Positions 8,385-15,806 of a DNA stretch of 64,000 nt are shown one piece after another. Origin of the DNA: Pantoea alhagi (GTDB taxonomy: Bacteria; Pseudomonadota; Gammaproteobacteria; Enterobacterales; Enterobacteriaceae); contig NZ_CP019706.1 of NCBI RefSeq assembly GCF_002101395.1, positions 1,178,001 to 1,242,000 of the forward strand. The letters run 5' to 3'. The notes beneath the pieces were generated by a model. The model searched no databases and was not told the DNA's origin. It was given only the letters and a program-made list of their open reading frames with translations. Within the stretch, counting starts at the first letter, position 1; the number at the start of each line of letters is the position of its first letter. A program made the translations under genes and the position numbers.

Positions 8385-9086
8385 TTACTTACGGCCTTTA
8401 CGCTGCTGCTTTTTCGGTTGAGCAGCCGGTTTTTCCGGTTGTTCAACAGCAGCCATACCACCCAGGATCTCACCTTTGAAGATCCATACCTTAACGCCGA
8501 TTACACCATAAGTGGTGTGCGCTTCTGAGGTGTTGTAGTCGATGTCAGCACGCAGGGTGTGCAGCGGTACGCGACCTTCGCGGTACCATTCGGTACGTGC
8601 GATTTCTGCGCCGCCCAGACGGCCACTAACTTCAACTTTAATACCTTTAGCGCCCAGACGCATTGCGTTCTGTACAGCACGCTTCATCGCACGACGGAAC
8701 ATCACGCGACGCTCCAGCTGAGAAGTGATGCTGTCAGCAACCAATTTCGCGTCCAGTTCCGGTTTACGGACTTCGGCGATATTGATCTGCGCCGGTACGC
8801 CAGCGATATTCGCTACGACGTTACGCAGTTTTTCTACGTCTTCGCCTTTTTTACCGATAACGATGCCCGGGCGAGCGGTGTGAATGGTCACACGGATGCT
8901 TTTAGCCGGACGTTCGATAACGATGCGCGAAACAGACGCTTTAGCCAGTTCTTTAGTCAGGAACTGACGCACTTTAAAATCGCTGTCCAGGTTGTCAGCG
9001 AATTCTTTGGTATTAGCGAACCAGGTAGAGTTCCAGGGTTTAACAATACCCAGTCGAATACCATTAGGATGTACTTTCTGACCCAT
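8385..9086 (-). CDS. rpsC: 30S ribosomal protein S3
   Basis: S3 forms part of the mRNA entry pore and helicase of the 30S subunit. The 233-residue product carries a KH type II domain at about residues 40-105, including VIGKKGEDVEKL, and the C-terminal S3 domain. The tail is rich in K, Q and R as usual. Confidence 0.98.
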   Translation of the reverse strand: MGQKVHPNGIRLGIVKPWNSTWFANTKEFADNLDSDFKVRQFLTKELAKASVSRIVIERPAKSIRVTIHTARPGIVIGKKGEDVEKLRNVVANIAGVPAQINIAEVRKPELDAKLVADSITSQLERRVMFRRAMKRAVQNAMRLGAKGIKVEVSGRLGGAEIARTEWYREGRVPLHTLRADIDYNTSEAHTTYGVIGVKVWIFKGEILGGMAAVEQPEKPAAQPKKQQRKGRK

Positions 9087-9103
9087 TGCTAGTCTCCAGA
9101 GTC

Positions 9104-9436
9104 TCAGCGATCGGACACAACCACAGTAATGTGGCTGGTGCGCTTCAGGATGCGATCTGCACGACCTTTCGCACGCGGCATAATGCGCTTCATGCTTGGG
9201 CCTTCGTCGACGAAAATTTTCGCGACTTTCAGATCGTCGATATCAGCGCCATCGTTGTGTTCTGCGTTAGCAATGGCAGATTCCAGAACTTTCTTGACCA
9301 GTACAGCCGCTTTTTTATTGGTGTAGGTCAGGATGTCCAGAGCCTGCGACACTTTCTTACCGCGAATCAGGTCAGCCACCAGGCGAACCTTTTGAGCAGA
9401 AGAACGAGCGTGGCGATGTTGAGCAATAGTTTCCAT
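9104..9436 (-). CDS. rplV: 50S ribosomal protein L22
   Basis: L22 has a globular surface domain and a beta-hairpin that lines the exit tunnel. The product is 110 residues, METIAQHRHARSSAQKVRLV onwards. The hairpin tip at PSMKRIMPRAKGRAD shows no deletion of the kind linked to macrolide resistance. Confidence 0.98.
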   Translation of the reverse strand: METIAQHRHARSSAQKVRLVADLIRGKKVSQALDILTYTNKKAAVLVKKVLESAIANAEHNDGADIDDLKVAKIFVDEGPSMKRIMPRAKGRADRILKRTSHITVVVSDR

Positions 9437-9450
9437 CTCTTCCTCCTGCC

Positions 9451-9729
9451 TTAGCGTTTCTTGGCTTTTTTATCAGCCGCGTGACCGCGATAAGTACGAG
9501 TCGGCGCGAATTCACCCAGTTTGTGACCAACCATTTCGTCGGAAACAAAGACAGGTACGTGCTGACGACCATTATGGACAGCGATGGTCAAACCGATCAT
9601 ATTTGGAAAGATCGTTGAACGACGGGACCAAGTGCGCAGGGGCTTCTTGTCACCGCTTTCCACCGCTTTCTCTACCTTCTTCAGCAAGTGCAGGTCAATA
9701 AATGGACCTTTCTTGAGAGAACGTGGCAT
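9451..9729 (-). CDS. rpsS: 30S ribosomal protein S19
   Basis: S19 pairs with S13 in the 30S head. The 92-residue product starts MPRSLKKGPFIDLHLLKKVE and has the conserved GHKLGEFAPTRTYRGH segment. It lies 16 bases after rplB. Confidence 0.98.
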   Translation of the reverse strand: MPRSLKKGPFIDLHLLKKVEKAVESGDKKPLRTWSRRSTIFPNMIGLTIAVHNGRQHVPVFVSDEMVGHKLGEFAPTRTYRGHAADKKAKKR

Positions 9730-9745
9730 GGCTTATCCTCTAATA

Positions 9746-10567
9746 TTATTTGCTACGGCGACGTACGATAAATTTATCAGTACGCTTGTTGCTACGGGTC
9801 TTCTTACCTTTGGTCTGAACGCCCCACGGAGTTACCGGGTGCTTACCAAAGTTACGACCTTCACCACCACCGTGCGGGTGATCAACTGGGTTCATCGCAG
9901 TACCACGAACGGTCGGACGAACACCACGCCAGCGGGCAGCACCTGCTTTACCCAGAACGCGCAGCATATGCTCAGCGTTACCGACTTCGCCCAGAGTAGC
10001 GCGGCAGTCAGATTCGACTTTACGCATTTCACCTGAACGCAGACGCAGGGTTACGTAGGAACCTTCACGCGCAACGATCTGCACGTAAGCACCAGCAGAA
10101 CGAGCAATCTGACCGCCCTTGCCTGGTTTCATTTCTACGTTATGAACAGTGGAACCAACTGGGATGTTACGCATCGGCAGGGTGTTACCTGCTTTGATCG
10201 CAGCATCAACGCCAGACTGAATCTGGTCGCCAGCTTTCAGGCCTTTAGGGGCCAGGATATAACGGCGTTCGCCATCTTTGTACAGAACCAGCGCGATGTT
10301 CGCGGAACGGTTCGGATCGTACTCAAGACGTTCAACAACTGCCGGGATACCGTCTTTGTTGCGTTTAAAGTCAACGATACGGTAAGCCTGCTTATGACCA
10401 CCACCAATGTGACGCGTGGTGATGCGGCCATTGTTGTTACGGCCACCGGATTTGCTGTTTTTTTCCACCAGCGGAGCAAATGGTTTGCCCTTGTGCAGCT
10501 CTGGGTTCACCACTTTAACTACGTGGCGACGACCCGGAGATGTCGGTTTACATTTAACAATTGCCAT
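9746..10567 (-). CDS. rplB: 50S ribosomal protein L2
   Basis: L2 is required for subunit association and peptidyl transferase activity. The 273-residue product includes the conserved NPVDHPHGGGEGR loop near residue 225 that reaches the peptidyl transferase centre. It follows rplW after 17 bases. Confidence 0.98.
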   Translation of the reverse strand: MAIVKCKPTSPGRRHVVKVVNPELHKGKPFAPLVEKNSKSGGRNNNGRITTRHIGGGHKQAYRIVDFKRNKDGIPAVVERLEYDPNRSANIALVLYKDGERRYILAPKGLKAGDQIQSGVDAAIKAGNTLPMRNIPVGSTVHNVEMKPGKGGQIARSAGAYVQIVAREGSYVTLRLRSGEMRKVESDCRATLGEVGNAEHMLRVLGKAGAARWRGVRPTVRGTAMNPVDHPHGGGEGRNFGKHPVTPWGVQTKGKKTRSNKRTDKFIVRRRSK

Positions 10568-10584
10568 TGTTCTTCTCCTCCGAC

Positions 10585-10887
10585 TTACTCTGCGCCGCCG
10601 ACGAAGTCCAGATTCTGGCCTTCTTTCAGGGTGACGTAAGCTTTCTTCCAGTCGCTACGACGACCAATACGCTGTCCATGACGCTTAACCTTGCCCTTAA
10701 CGACCAGGGTGTTTACGTCTTTGACTTCAACTTCGAAAAGTTTCTGCACAGCGGCTTTGATTTCTGCTTTGGACGCGTCTTTCGCAACTTTGAGAACGAT
10801 GGTATTGGTTTTTTCCATCGCGGTAGACGCTTTTTCAGAAACGTGCGGTGCGCGCACTACTTTCAGCAGACGTTCTTCACGGATCAT
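10585..10887 (-). CDS. rplW: 50S ribosomal protein L23
   Basis: L23 at the tunnel exit is the main docking point for trigger factor and SRP. The product is 100 residues, MIREERLLKVVRAPHVSEKA onwards. It overlaps the end of rplD by four bases (ATGA type), implying coupled translation. Confidence 0.98.
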   Translation of the reverse strand: MIREERLLKVVRAPHVSEKASTAMEKTNTIVLKVAKDASKAEIKAAVQKLFEVEVKDVNTLVVKGKVKRHGQRIGRRSDWKKAYVTLKEGQNLDFVGGAE

Positions 10888-11489
10888 GCCAGCATCTCCT
10901 CAACTTGCTTAACTGCGTCAGCAGTCATAACGACTTTGTCGAAGGCGATCAGGCTAACCGGATCGATACCCGCTGCATCGCGCACGTCAACCTTGTACAG
11001 GTTACGCGCAGCCAGGAACAGATTCTCATCCAGTTCACCGGTGATGATCAGCACGTCTTCCAGCGCCATATCTTTCAGTTTCTGTACCAGCAGCTTGGTT
11101 TTCGGCGCTTCTACAGAGAACTGCTCGACAACGATCAGACGATCCTGACGTACCAGCTCGGACAGAATGCTTTTCAGCGCGCCGCGGTACATCTTTTTGT
11201 TAACTTTTTGACTGTGATCCTGCGGCTTCGCAGCGAAAGTCACACCACCTGAACGCCAGATTGGGCTCTTAACAGAACCTGCACGCGCACGGCCGGTGCC
11301 TTTCTGGCGCCACGGTTTTTTACCGGAACCAGTTACTTCAGCACGGGTTTTCTGGGCACGAGTACCTTGACGGGCACCAGCTGCATAAGCAACAACAACC
11401 TGATGTACCAGCGCTTCGTTGAAATCACGACCGAAGGTAGTTTCGGAAACAGTCAGCGCGCTTTGCGCGTCTTTCAATACTAATTCCAT
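10884..11489 (-). CDS. rplD: 50S ribosomal protein L4
   Basis: L4 is an early assembly protein with a long loop lining the exit tunnel. In E. coli it represses its own S10 operon both by premature termination in the leader and by blocking translation. The product is 201 residues with the basic loop region SGKKPWRQKGTGRARAGS at about residues 52-75. Confidence 0.98.
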   Translation of the reverse strand: MELVLKDAQSALTVSETTFGRDFNEALVHQVVVAYAAGARQGTRAQKTRAEVTGSGKKPWRQKGTGRARAGSVKSPIWRSGGVTFAAKPQDHSQKVNKKMYRGALKSILSELVRQDRLIVVEQFSVEAPKTKLLVQKLKDMALEDVLIITGELDENLFLAARNLYKVDVRDAAGIDPVSLIAFDKVVMTADAVKQVEEMLA

Positions 11490-11499
11490 TGCTATCCCC

Positions 11500-12129
11500 T
11501 TACGCCTTCACAGCTGGTTTAACGATCAGGTCGCTACCGGTAGCACCGGGAACTGCACCTTTAACCAGCAGCAGGTTGCGCTCAGCGTCAACACGTACTA
11601 CGTCCAGGCTCTGAACGGTTACGCGCTCATTACCCAGCTGACCTGCCATTTTTTTGCCTTTGAACACTTTGCCCGGAGTCTGGTTCTGACCGATAGAACC
11701 CGGAACGCGGTGAGACAAGGAGTTACCGTGTGTAGCATCCTGGGTACGGAAGTTCCAGCGCTTAACAGTACCGGCGAAACCTTTACCTTTGGAGGTACCA
11801 GTCACGTCAACTTTCTTAACTTCAGCGAAAATTTCAACGCTGATGTCCTGGCCAACGGTATATTCTTCACCTTCAGCGGTGCGGAATTCCCACAGACCAC
11901 GGCCAGCTTCTACGCCAGCTTTAGCAAAATGACCTGCTTCAGGTTTGGTCACACGGTTTGCTTTTTTAGCACCGGTGGTAACCTGGATGGCGCGGTAACC
12001 GTCGCTGTCCAGACCTTTAACCTGAGTAACGCGGTTTGCTTCAACTTCGATAACGGTTACAGGGATAGAAACGCCTTCTTCAGTGAAGATGCGGGTCATA
12101 CCCACTTTTTTACCGACTAAACCAATCAT
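11500..12129 (-). CDS. rplC: 50S ribosomal protein L3
   Basis: L3 is one of two proteins that initiate 50S assembly. The product is 209 residues, with the conserved central extension GSIGQNQTPGKVFKGKKMAG (near residues 140-160) that approaches the peptidyl transferase centre and carries the glutamine methylated by PrmB in E. coli. Confidence 0.98.
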   Translation of the reverse strand: MIGLVGKKVGMTRIFTEEGVSIPVTVIEVEANRVTQVKGLDSDGYRAIQVTTGAKKANRVTKPEAGHFAKAGVEAGRGLWEFRTAEGEEYTVGQDISVEIFAEVKKVDVTGTSKGKGFAGTVKRWNFRTQDATHGNSLSHRVPGSIGQNQTPGKVFKGKKMAGQLGNERVTVQSLDVVRVDAERNLLLVKGAVPGATGSDLIVKPAVKA

Positions 12130-12161
12130 TGTTTCAACCTCTCAATCGCTCGATGACCTGA

Positions 12162-12473
12162 TTAACCCAGGCTGATCTGCACGTCTACACCGGCAGCCAG
12201 ATCCAGACGCATCAGAGCATCAACGGTTTTTTCAGTTGGCTCAACGATGTCAACCAGACGCTTGTGAGTGCGGATTTCATACTGATCGCGCGCGTCTTTG
12301 TTAACGTGCGGGGAGATCAGAACGGTAAAGCGCTCTTTGCGGGTCGGCAGCGGGATCGGACCACGTACCTGCGCACCAGTGCGCTTGGCAGTCTCAACGA
12401 TTTCCGCGGTTGATTGATCGATCAGACGATGATCAAACGCTTTAAGACGGATACGGATTCTTTGGTTCTGCAT
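12162..12473 (-). CDS. rpsJ: 30S ribosomal protein S10 / NusE
   Basis: S10 is a 30S head protein and also acts as NusE, pairing with NusB in transcription antitermination and with NusG in coupling. The 103-residue product begins [20 protein letters not shown]. It is the first gene of the S10 operon and is preceded by the L4-controlled leader. Confidence 0.98.
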
Positions 12474-12650
12474 GAGACCAGAGCTCCAATTATTTTATAA
12501 ACGAAAAAAATTACTCCTCACACCCATTACGATTGATGGGGGAGTGTAATCGTTCAGCATATAACTCCCCAATCGGGAGTATTGTCAGGCCAGGCGAGAT
12601 CCGACCAGCCTGCGATTCTGCTCGAATCGCGCTTGCAATATTAGCAGGCC
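12474..12650 (-). promoter_or_regulatory. S10 operon leader (L4-responsive attenuator and rpsJ initiation hairpin)
   Basis: The roughly 170-base untranslated leader has the two stems expected from E. coli. A hairpin at 12564-12580 (ACTCCC paired with GGGAGT) matches the L4-dependent termination hairpin. A second structure near 12508-12548 includes GAGGAGT, the rpsJ Shine-Dalgarno, in a stem. Recognition rests on position and remembered similarity; no folding was run. Confidence 0.75.
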
Positions 12651-12655
12651 CGCGC

Positions 12656-12683
12656 ATTATACGGGAATTCGCTCAGATAGCAA
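12656..12683 (-). promoter_or_regulatory. S10 operon promoter
   Basis: Perfect TATAAT at 12656-12661 on the minus strand, with TTGCTA (12678-12683) 16 bases upstream. It is followed by a GC-rich start region (GCGCGGGCC), typical of stringently controlled ribosomal promoters. The remaining sequence to 12856 holds no gene that I can support. Confidence 0.8.
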
Positions 12684-12856
12684 CCCATCGAACAATATTG
12701 CCCTAAAAAAGTGGAAGCCAAAGCGCATGCTTATTGGGTGCAGCGCAACCGTCGCTTTTTCTTTGCGACTCCACTTCAGTGTCAGGTAAGCGGCAGGAGA
12801 CAGCATTTGTGTCAGGCCTTATCCTGAAATAACTATCAGGGATAAAAGGGAATTTT

Positions 12857-13639
12857 ATGTTGGCGCTTTTTCTTTCAGGGCTGGCTGGGCTCGCTACAGG
12901 AAGCTTTCTCTGCCTGGCTGCCGATCGCTATCAGCCCGGCTTTACCTCACGGCAATGGCTATCAACGCTTGCCCTCCCCGCTTCGCACTGCGCCGGGTGT
13001 GGCCACCGTCTTCAAATCAGCGAGCTGGTGCCGGTTTACAGTTGGTGCAGATACCGGGGCAAATGCCGTTACTGTCAGATAACGCTTCCGCTGCGTTTGG
13101 TTATCACGGAGGCGCTAACCTGCCTGCTCTTTGTCTTACTGGCAGGTTGTCAAAGTTCTCTGGTCCCGCTGATGTTTCTACTGCTGTTCAGTGCAGCACT
13201 GATTGTGCTCAGCCTTATTGACCAGCGTCATTTCATATTGCCTGACGCAGTTACGCTTCCTCTGTTATGGCTGGGCCTGCTATATCATTTGACGCTGTGT
13301 CAGGAGCGGTTAGCCTCGGCGGTAGCAGGCGTTTTACTCGGCTGGCTTTCCCTGTGGGCGCTCTACTGGGGATTTTTGGCATTATGTCGTCAGGAAGGGA
13401 TTGGATATGGCGATATAAAACTCTTTGCTGCATTAGGCGCGTGGAGCGGCTGGCAAACGCTGCCTTTGATTGCAACCATTGCAGCATTATCTGGCCTGAC
13501 GCTTTTTGTCTGTTGTGGTCTGTGTAACAAAGCTGCCGGCTGGCAACGCCGACAGCCATTTGGCCCTTGTCTGGCTATAGCTGGCTGGGCTGTACTCTTC
13601 TGGCAAACGCAGGCGGGTAACGTTACTCCTCTTCCCTGA
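12857..13639 (+). CDS. gspO: Prepilin peptidase / N-methyltransferase (A24A family)
   Basis: Inner-membrane aspartyl protease that cleaves the leader of type IV prepilins and type II pseudopilins and methylates the new N-terminus. The 260-residue product has several hydrophobic segments, the cytoplasmic tetracysteine motif (C45, C48, C70, C73) and the two catalytic aspartates, D122 in LIDQRH and D186 in GYGDIK. AAGGGA precedes the ATG. It overlaps the end of bfr (convergent) by 17 bases. In E. coli the gspC-O cluster lies here, but no other gsp gene is present. It could instead process pilins of the hof/ppd system; hofMNOPQ lie 44 kb downstream. The symbol is by position. Confidence 0.88.
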   Translation: MLALFLSGLAGLATGSFLCLAADRYQPGFTSRQWLSTLALPASHCAGCGHRLQISELVPVYSWCRYRGKCRYCQITLPLRLVITEALTCLLFVLLAGCQSSLVPLMFLLLFSAALIVLSLIDQRHFILPDAVTLPLLWLGLLYHLTLCQERLASAVAGVLLGWLSLWALYWGFLALCRQEGIGYGDIKLFAALGAWSGWQTLPLIATIAALSGLTLFVCCGLCNKAAGWQRRQPFGPCLAIAGWAVLFWQTQAGNVTPLP

Positions 13640-14099
13640 TTTGCGCCTGAAGATAGTTCTGGATACCCATTTTTTGGATTAAATCCAGTTCGGTTTCCAG
13701 CCAGTCGATATGCTTCTCTTCATCTGCCAGGATTTCAATCATCATATCCCGGCTGACGTAGTCATAAATCTTATCTGCCCAGGCGATGGCTTCACGCAGA
13801 TCTTTTGCCCCTTCCATCTCAAGCGCCAGATCGGACCGCAGCATCTCCTCTACATCTTCACCAATGCGTAAACGGCCCAAATCCTGAAGGTTTGGAACAC
13901 CCTCCAGAAAAAGTATGCGTTCAATGTATTTGTCCGCATGCTTCATCTCATCAATGGACTCGTGATACTCCACATCATTCAAGCGCATCAGTCCCCAGTT
14001 TTTGAACATTCGCGCATGAAGAAAATACTGATTAACCGCAACCAGTTCATTTCCTAATAGTTTATTCAAATGGCTTATGATTTTTGCATCGCCTTTCAT
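13623..14099 (-). CDS. bfr: Bacterioferritin
   Basis: Haem-containing iron storage protein that forms a 24-subunit shell and oxidises ferrous iron. The 158-residue four-helix product has the haem ligand M52 and all ferroxidase ligands at canonical positions (E18, E51, H54, E94, E127, H130). Bfd, encoded 84 bases upstream on the same strand, reduces the core to release iron, so storage and release are encoded together. The 3' end overlaps gspO on the other strand. Confidence 0.98.
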   Translation of the reverse strand: MKGDAKIISHLNKLLGNELVAVNQYFLHARMFKNWGLMRLNDVEYHESIDEMKHADKYIERILFLEGVPNLQDLGRLRIGEDVEEMLRSDLALEMEGAKDLREAIAWADKIYDYVSRDMMIEILADEEKHIDWLETELDLIQKMGIQNYLQAQIREEE

Positions 14100-14183
14100 T
14101 ACGCTTCCTCCGCTTCCAGTTAATTAGAGCGTAGATGCGGTTAGAAAGAAGTCAAAAAGGCAACGGAAAAACTGTGGGTATAC

Positions 14184-14378
14184 TCAGGCGATCTCTTTAT
14201 ACATCGGCGGATTCTTCAGCTCTTCATCCATGATTTCACGTACTGCACGAATACACTTACCGCATTGCTTACCAACCGGCACCAGATGACGCAGTTGTTG
14301 AATAGATTTTGGCTGATAACGCCGAACAACTTCACGTACGGTTTTATCGCTTATCGCATTACACAGGCAGACGTACAT
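14184..14378 (-). CDS. bfd: Bacterioferritin-associated ferredoxin
   Basis: A small [2Fe-2S] protein that docks on bacterioferritin and passes electrons to its haem to mobilise stored iron. The 64-residue product has the four cluster cysteines C4, C6, C39 and C42 (CLC and CGKC). It precedes bfr, and a candidate Fur box lies about 35 to 60 bases upstream, consistent with induction under iron starvation. Confidence 0.97.
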   Translation of the reverse strand: MYVCLCNAISDKTVREVVRRYQPKSIQQLRHLVPVGKQCGKCIRAVREIMDEELKNPPMYKEIA

Positions 14379-14413
14379 TTATATGCTCCAGTACAAATAC
14401 TGAACGCATTTTA

Positions 14414-14436
14414 AATGAGAATGATTTTTATTTCAA
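14414..14436. promoter_or_regulatory. Candidate Fur box upstream of bfd
   Basis: The stretch contains GAGAAT, GATTTT and TATTTC as three consecutive hexamers, resembling the GATAAT-GATAAT-CATTATC Fur consensus at about 12 of 19 positions. bfd is Fur-repressed in E. coli. The call is by eye and moderate. Confidence 0.55.
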
Positions 14437-14484
14437 ACCTGCACTTTGTGGGGATTAAGAGGGGAACTAACGAAGGGAAGGGAT

Positions 14485-14510
14485 AAAAAAAGGGCGCCGA
14501 AGCGCCCTTT
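14485..14510 (-). terminator. Intrinsic terminator of the str operon (after tufA)
   Basis: The stem GGGCGC/GCGCCC (14492-14497 with 14502-14507) has a TTCG-type tetraloop on the minus strand and is followed by seven T. It lies 43 bases after the tufA stop. Confidence 0.93.
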
Positions 14511-14552
14511 TCATTGAATAAATACCGAAGCATTTATTCGCATTAAAGCTTA

Positions 14553-15737
14553 TTAAGCAATAATTTTAGCAACAACGCCCGCGCCTACGGTACGGCCGCC
14601 TTCACGGATTGCGAAACGCAGACCGTCGTCCATCGCGATCGGGTGGATCAGGGTAACAACCATTTTGATGTTGTCGCCCGGCATTACCATCTCAACGCCT
14701 TCCGGCAGTTCAACGGAACCAGTCACGTCAGTAGTACGGAAGTAGAACTGAGGACGGTAGCCTTTGAAGAACGGAGTGTGACGGCCGCCTTCGTCTTTGG
14801 ACAGAACGTAAACTTCTGATTCAAAGGTGGTGTGCGGCTTGATGGAGCCCGGCTTAGCCAGAACCTGGCCACGCTCGATCTCTTCACGCTTGATACCACG
14901 CAGCAGAACACCAACGTTCTCACCAGCCTGGCCCTGATCCAGCAGTTTGCGGAACATTTCAACGCCGGTACAGGTAGATTTCGCAGTATCTTTGATACCA
15001 ACGATTTCAACTTCTTCACCAACTTTGATCACGCCACGCTCAACACGACCGGTAACAACGGTACCACGGCCAGAGATTGAGAATACGTCTTCGATCGGCA
15101 GCAGGAACGGCAGATCGATAGCGCGCTGCGGGTCAGGGATGTAAGAATCCAGGTGACCAGCCAGCTCGATGATTTTCTCTTCCCACTCTGCTTCGCCTTC
15201 CAGCGCTTTCAGCGCGGAACCGCGAACGATCGGAGTGTCGTCGCCCGGGAAGTCGTACTGTGACAGCAGGTCACGCACTTCCATTTCAACCAGTTCCAGC
15301 AGCTCTTCATCATCAACCATGTCGCATTTGTTCAGGAACACGATGATGTAAGGAACGCCAACCTGACGACCCAGCAGGATGTGCTCACGGGTCTGCGGCA
15401 TCGGGCCGTCAGTCGCAGCAACAACCAGGATAGCGCCGTCCATCTGAGCAGCACCGGTGATCATGTTTTTCACATAGTCGGCGTGGCCCGGGCAGTCAAC
15501 GTGCGCGTAGTGACGGGTCGGGGTTTCATATTCAACGTGAGAGGTGTTGATGGTGATACCACGAGCCTTCTCTTCCGGCGCGTTATCGATCTGATCGAAT
15601 GCACGAGCCTGGCCACCGTAAGTTTTAGACAGAACGGTGGTGATAGCTGCAGTCAGAGTGGTTTTACCGTGGTCAACGTGGCCGATAGTACCAACGTTAA
15701 CGTGCGTTTTGTTACGCTGAAATTGCTCTTTCGCCAT
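14553..15737 (-). CDS. tufA: Elongation factor Tu
   Basis: GTPase that carries aminoacyl-tRNA to the ribosomal A site. The product is 394 residues, starting MAKEQFQRNKTHVNVGTIGH. It has the P-loop GHVDHGKT, the DCPGHADY switch II and the NKCD guanine-specificity motif, then the two beta-barrel domains. An in-frame codon 11 residues upstream is inside the fusA-tufA hairpin region and is not the start; AGGAAT lies ahead of the ATG at 15737. Last gene of the str operon. Enterobacteria usually have a second copy (tufB) elsewhere. Confidence 0.98.
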   Translation of the reverse strand: MAKEQFQRNKTHVNVGTIGHVDHGKTTLTAAITTVLSKTYGGQARAFDQIDNAPEEKARGITINTSHVEYETPTRHYAHVDCPGHADYVKNMITGAAQMDGAILVVAATDGPMPQTREHILLGRQVGVPYIIVFLNKCDMVDDEELLELVEMEVRDLLSQYDFPGDDTPIVRGSALKALEGEAEWEEKIIELAGHLDSYIPDPQRAIDLPFLLPIEDVFSISGRGTVVTGRVERGVIKVGEEVEIVGIKDTAKSTCTGVEMFRKLLDQGQAGENVGVLLRGIKREEIERGQVLAKPGSIKPHTTFESEVYVLSKDEGGRHTPFFKGYRPQFYFRTTDVTGSVELPEGVEMVMPGDNIKMVVTLIHPIAMDDGLRFAIREGGRTVGAGVVAKIIA

Positions 15738-15757
15738 GGCGATATTCCTTACTGTTA

Positions 15758-15780
15758 TGCCCTCATCCATGATGAGGGCA
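15758..15780. other. Ten-bp hairpin between fusA and tufA
   Basis: TGCCCTCATC (15758-15767) pairs perfectly with GATGAGGGCA (15771-15780) across a CAT loop. It lies just upstream of the tufA ribosome binding site. No T run follows on either strand, so it is not a typical terminator. It may affect mRNA processing or the separate expression of tufA. Confidence 0.7.
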
Positions 15781-15806
15781 TCTGTTCAATATTCTAAAAC
15801 CGTAGC

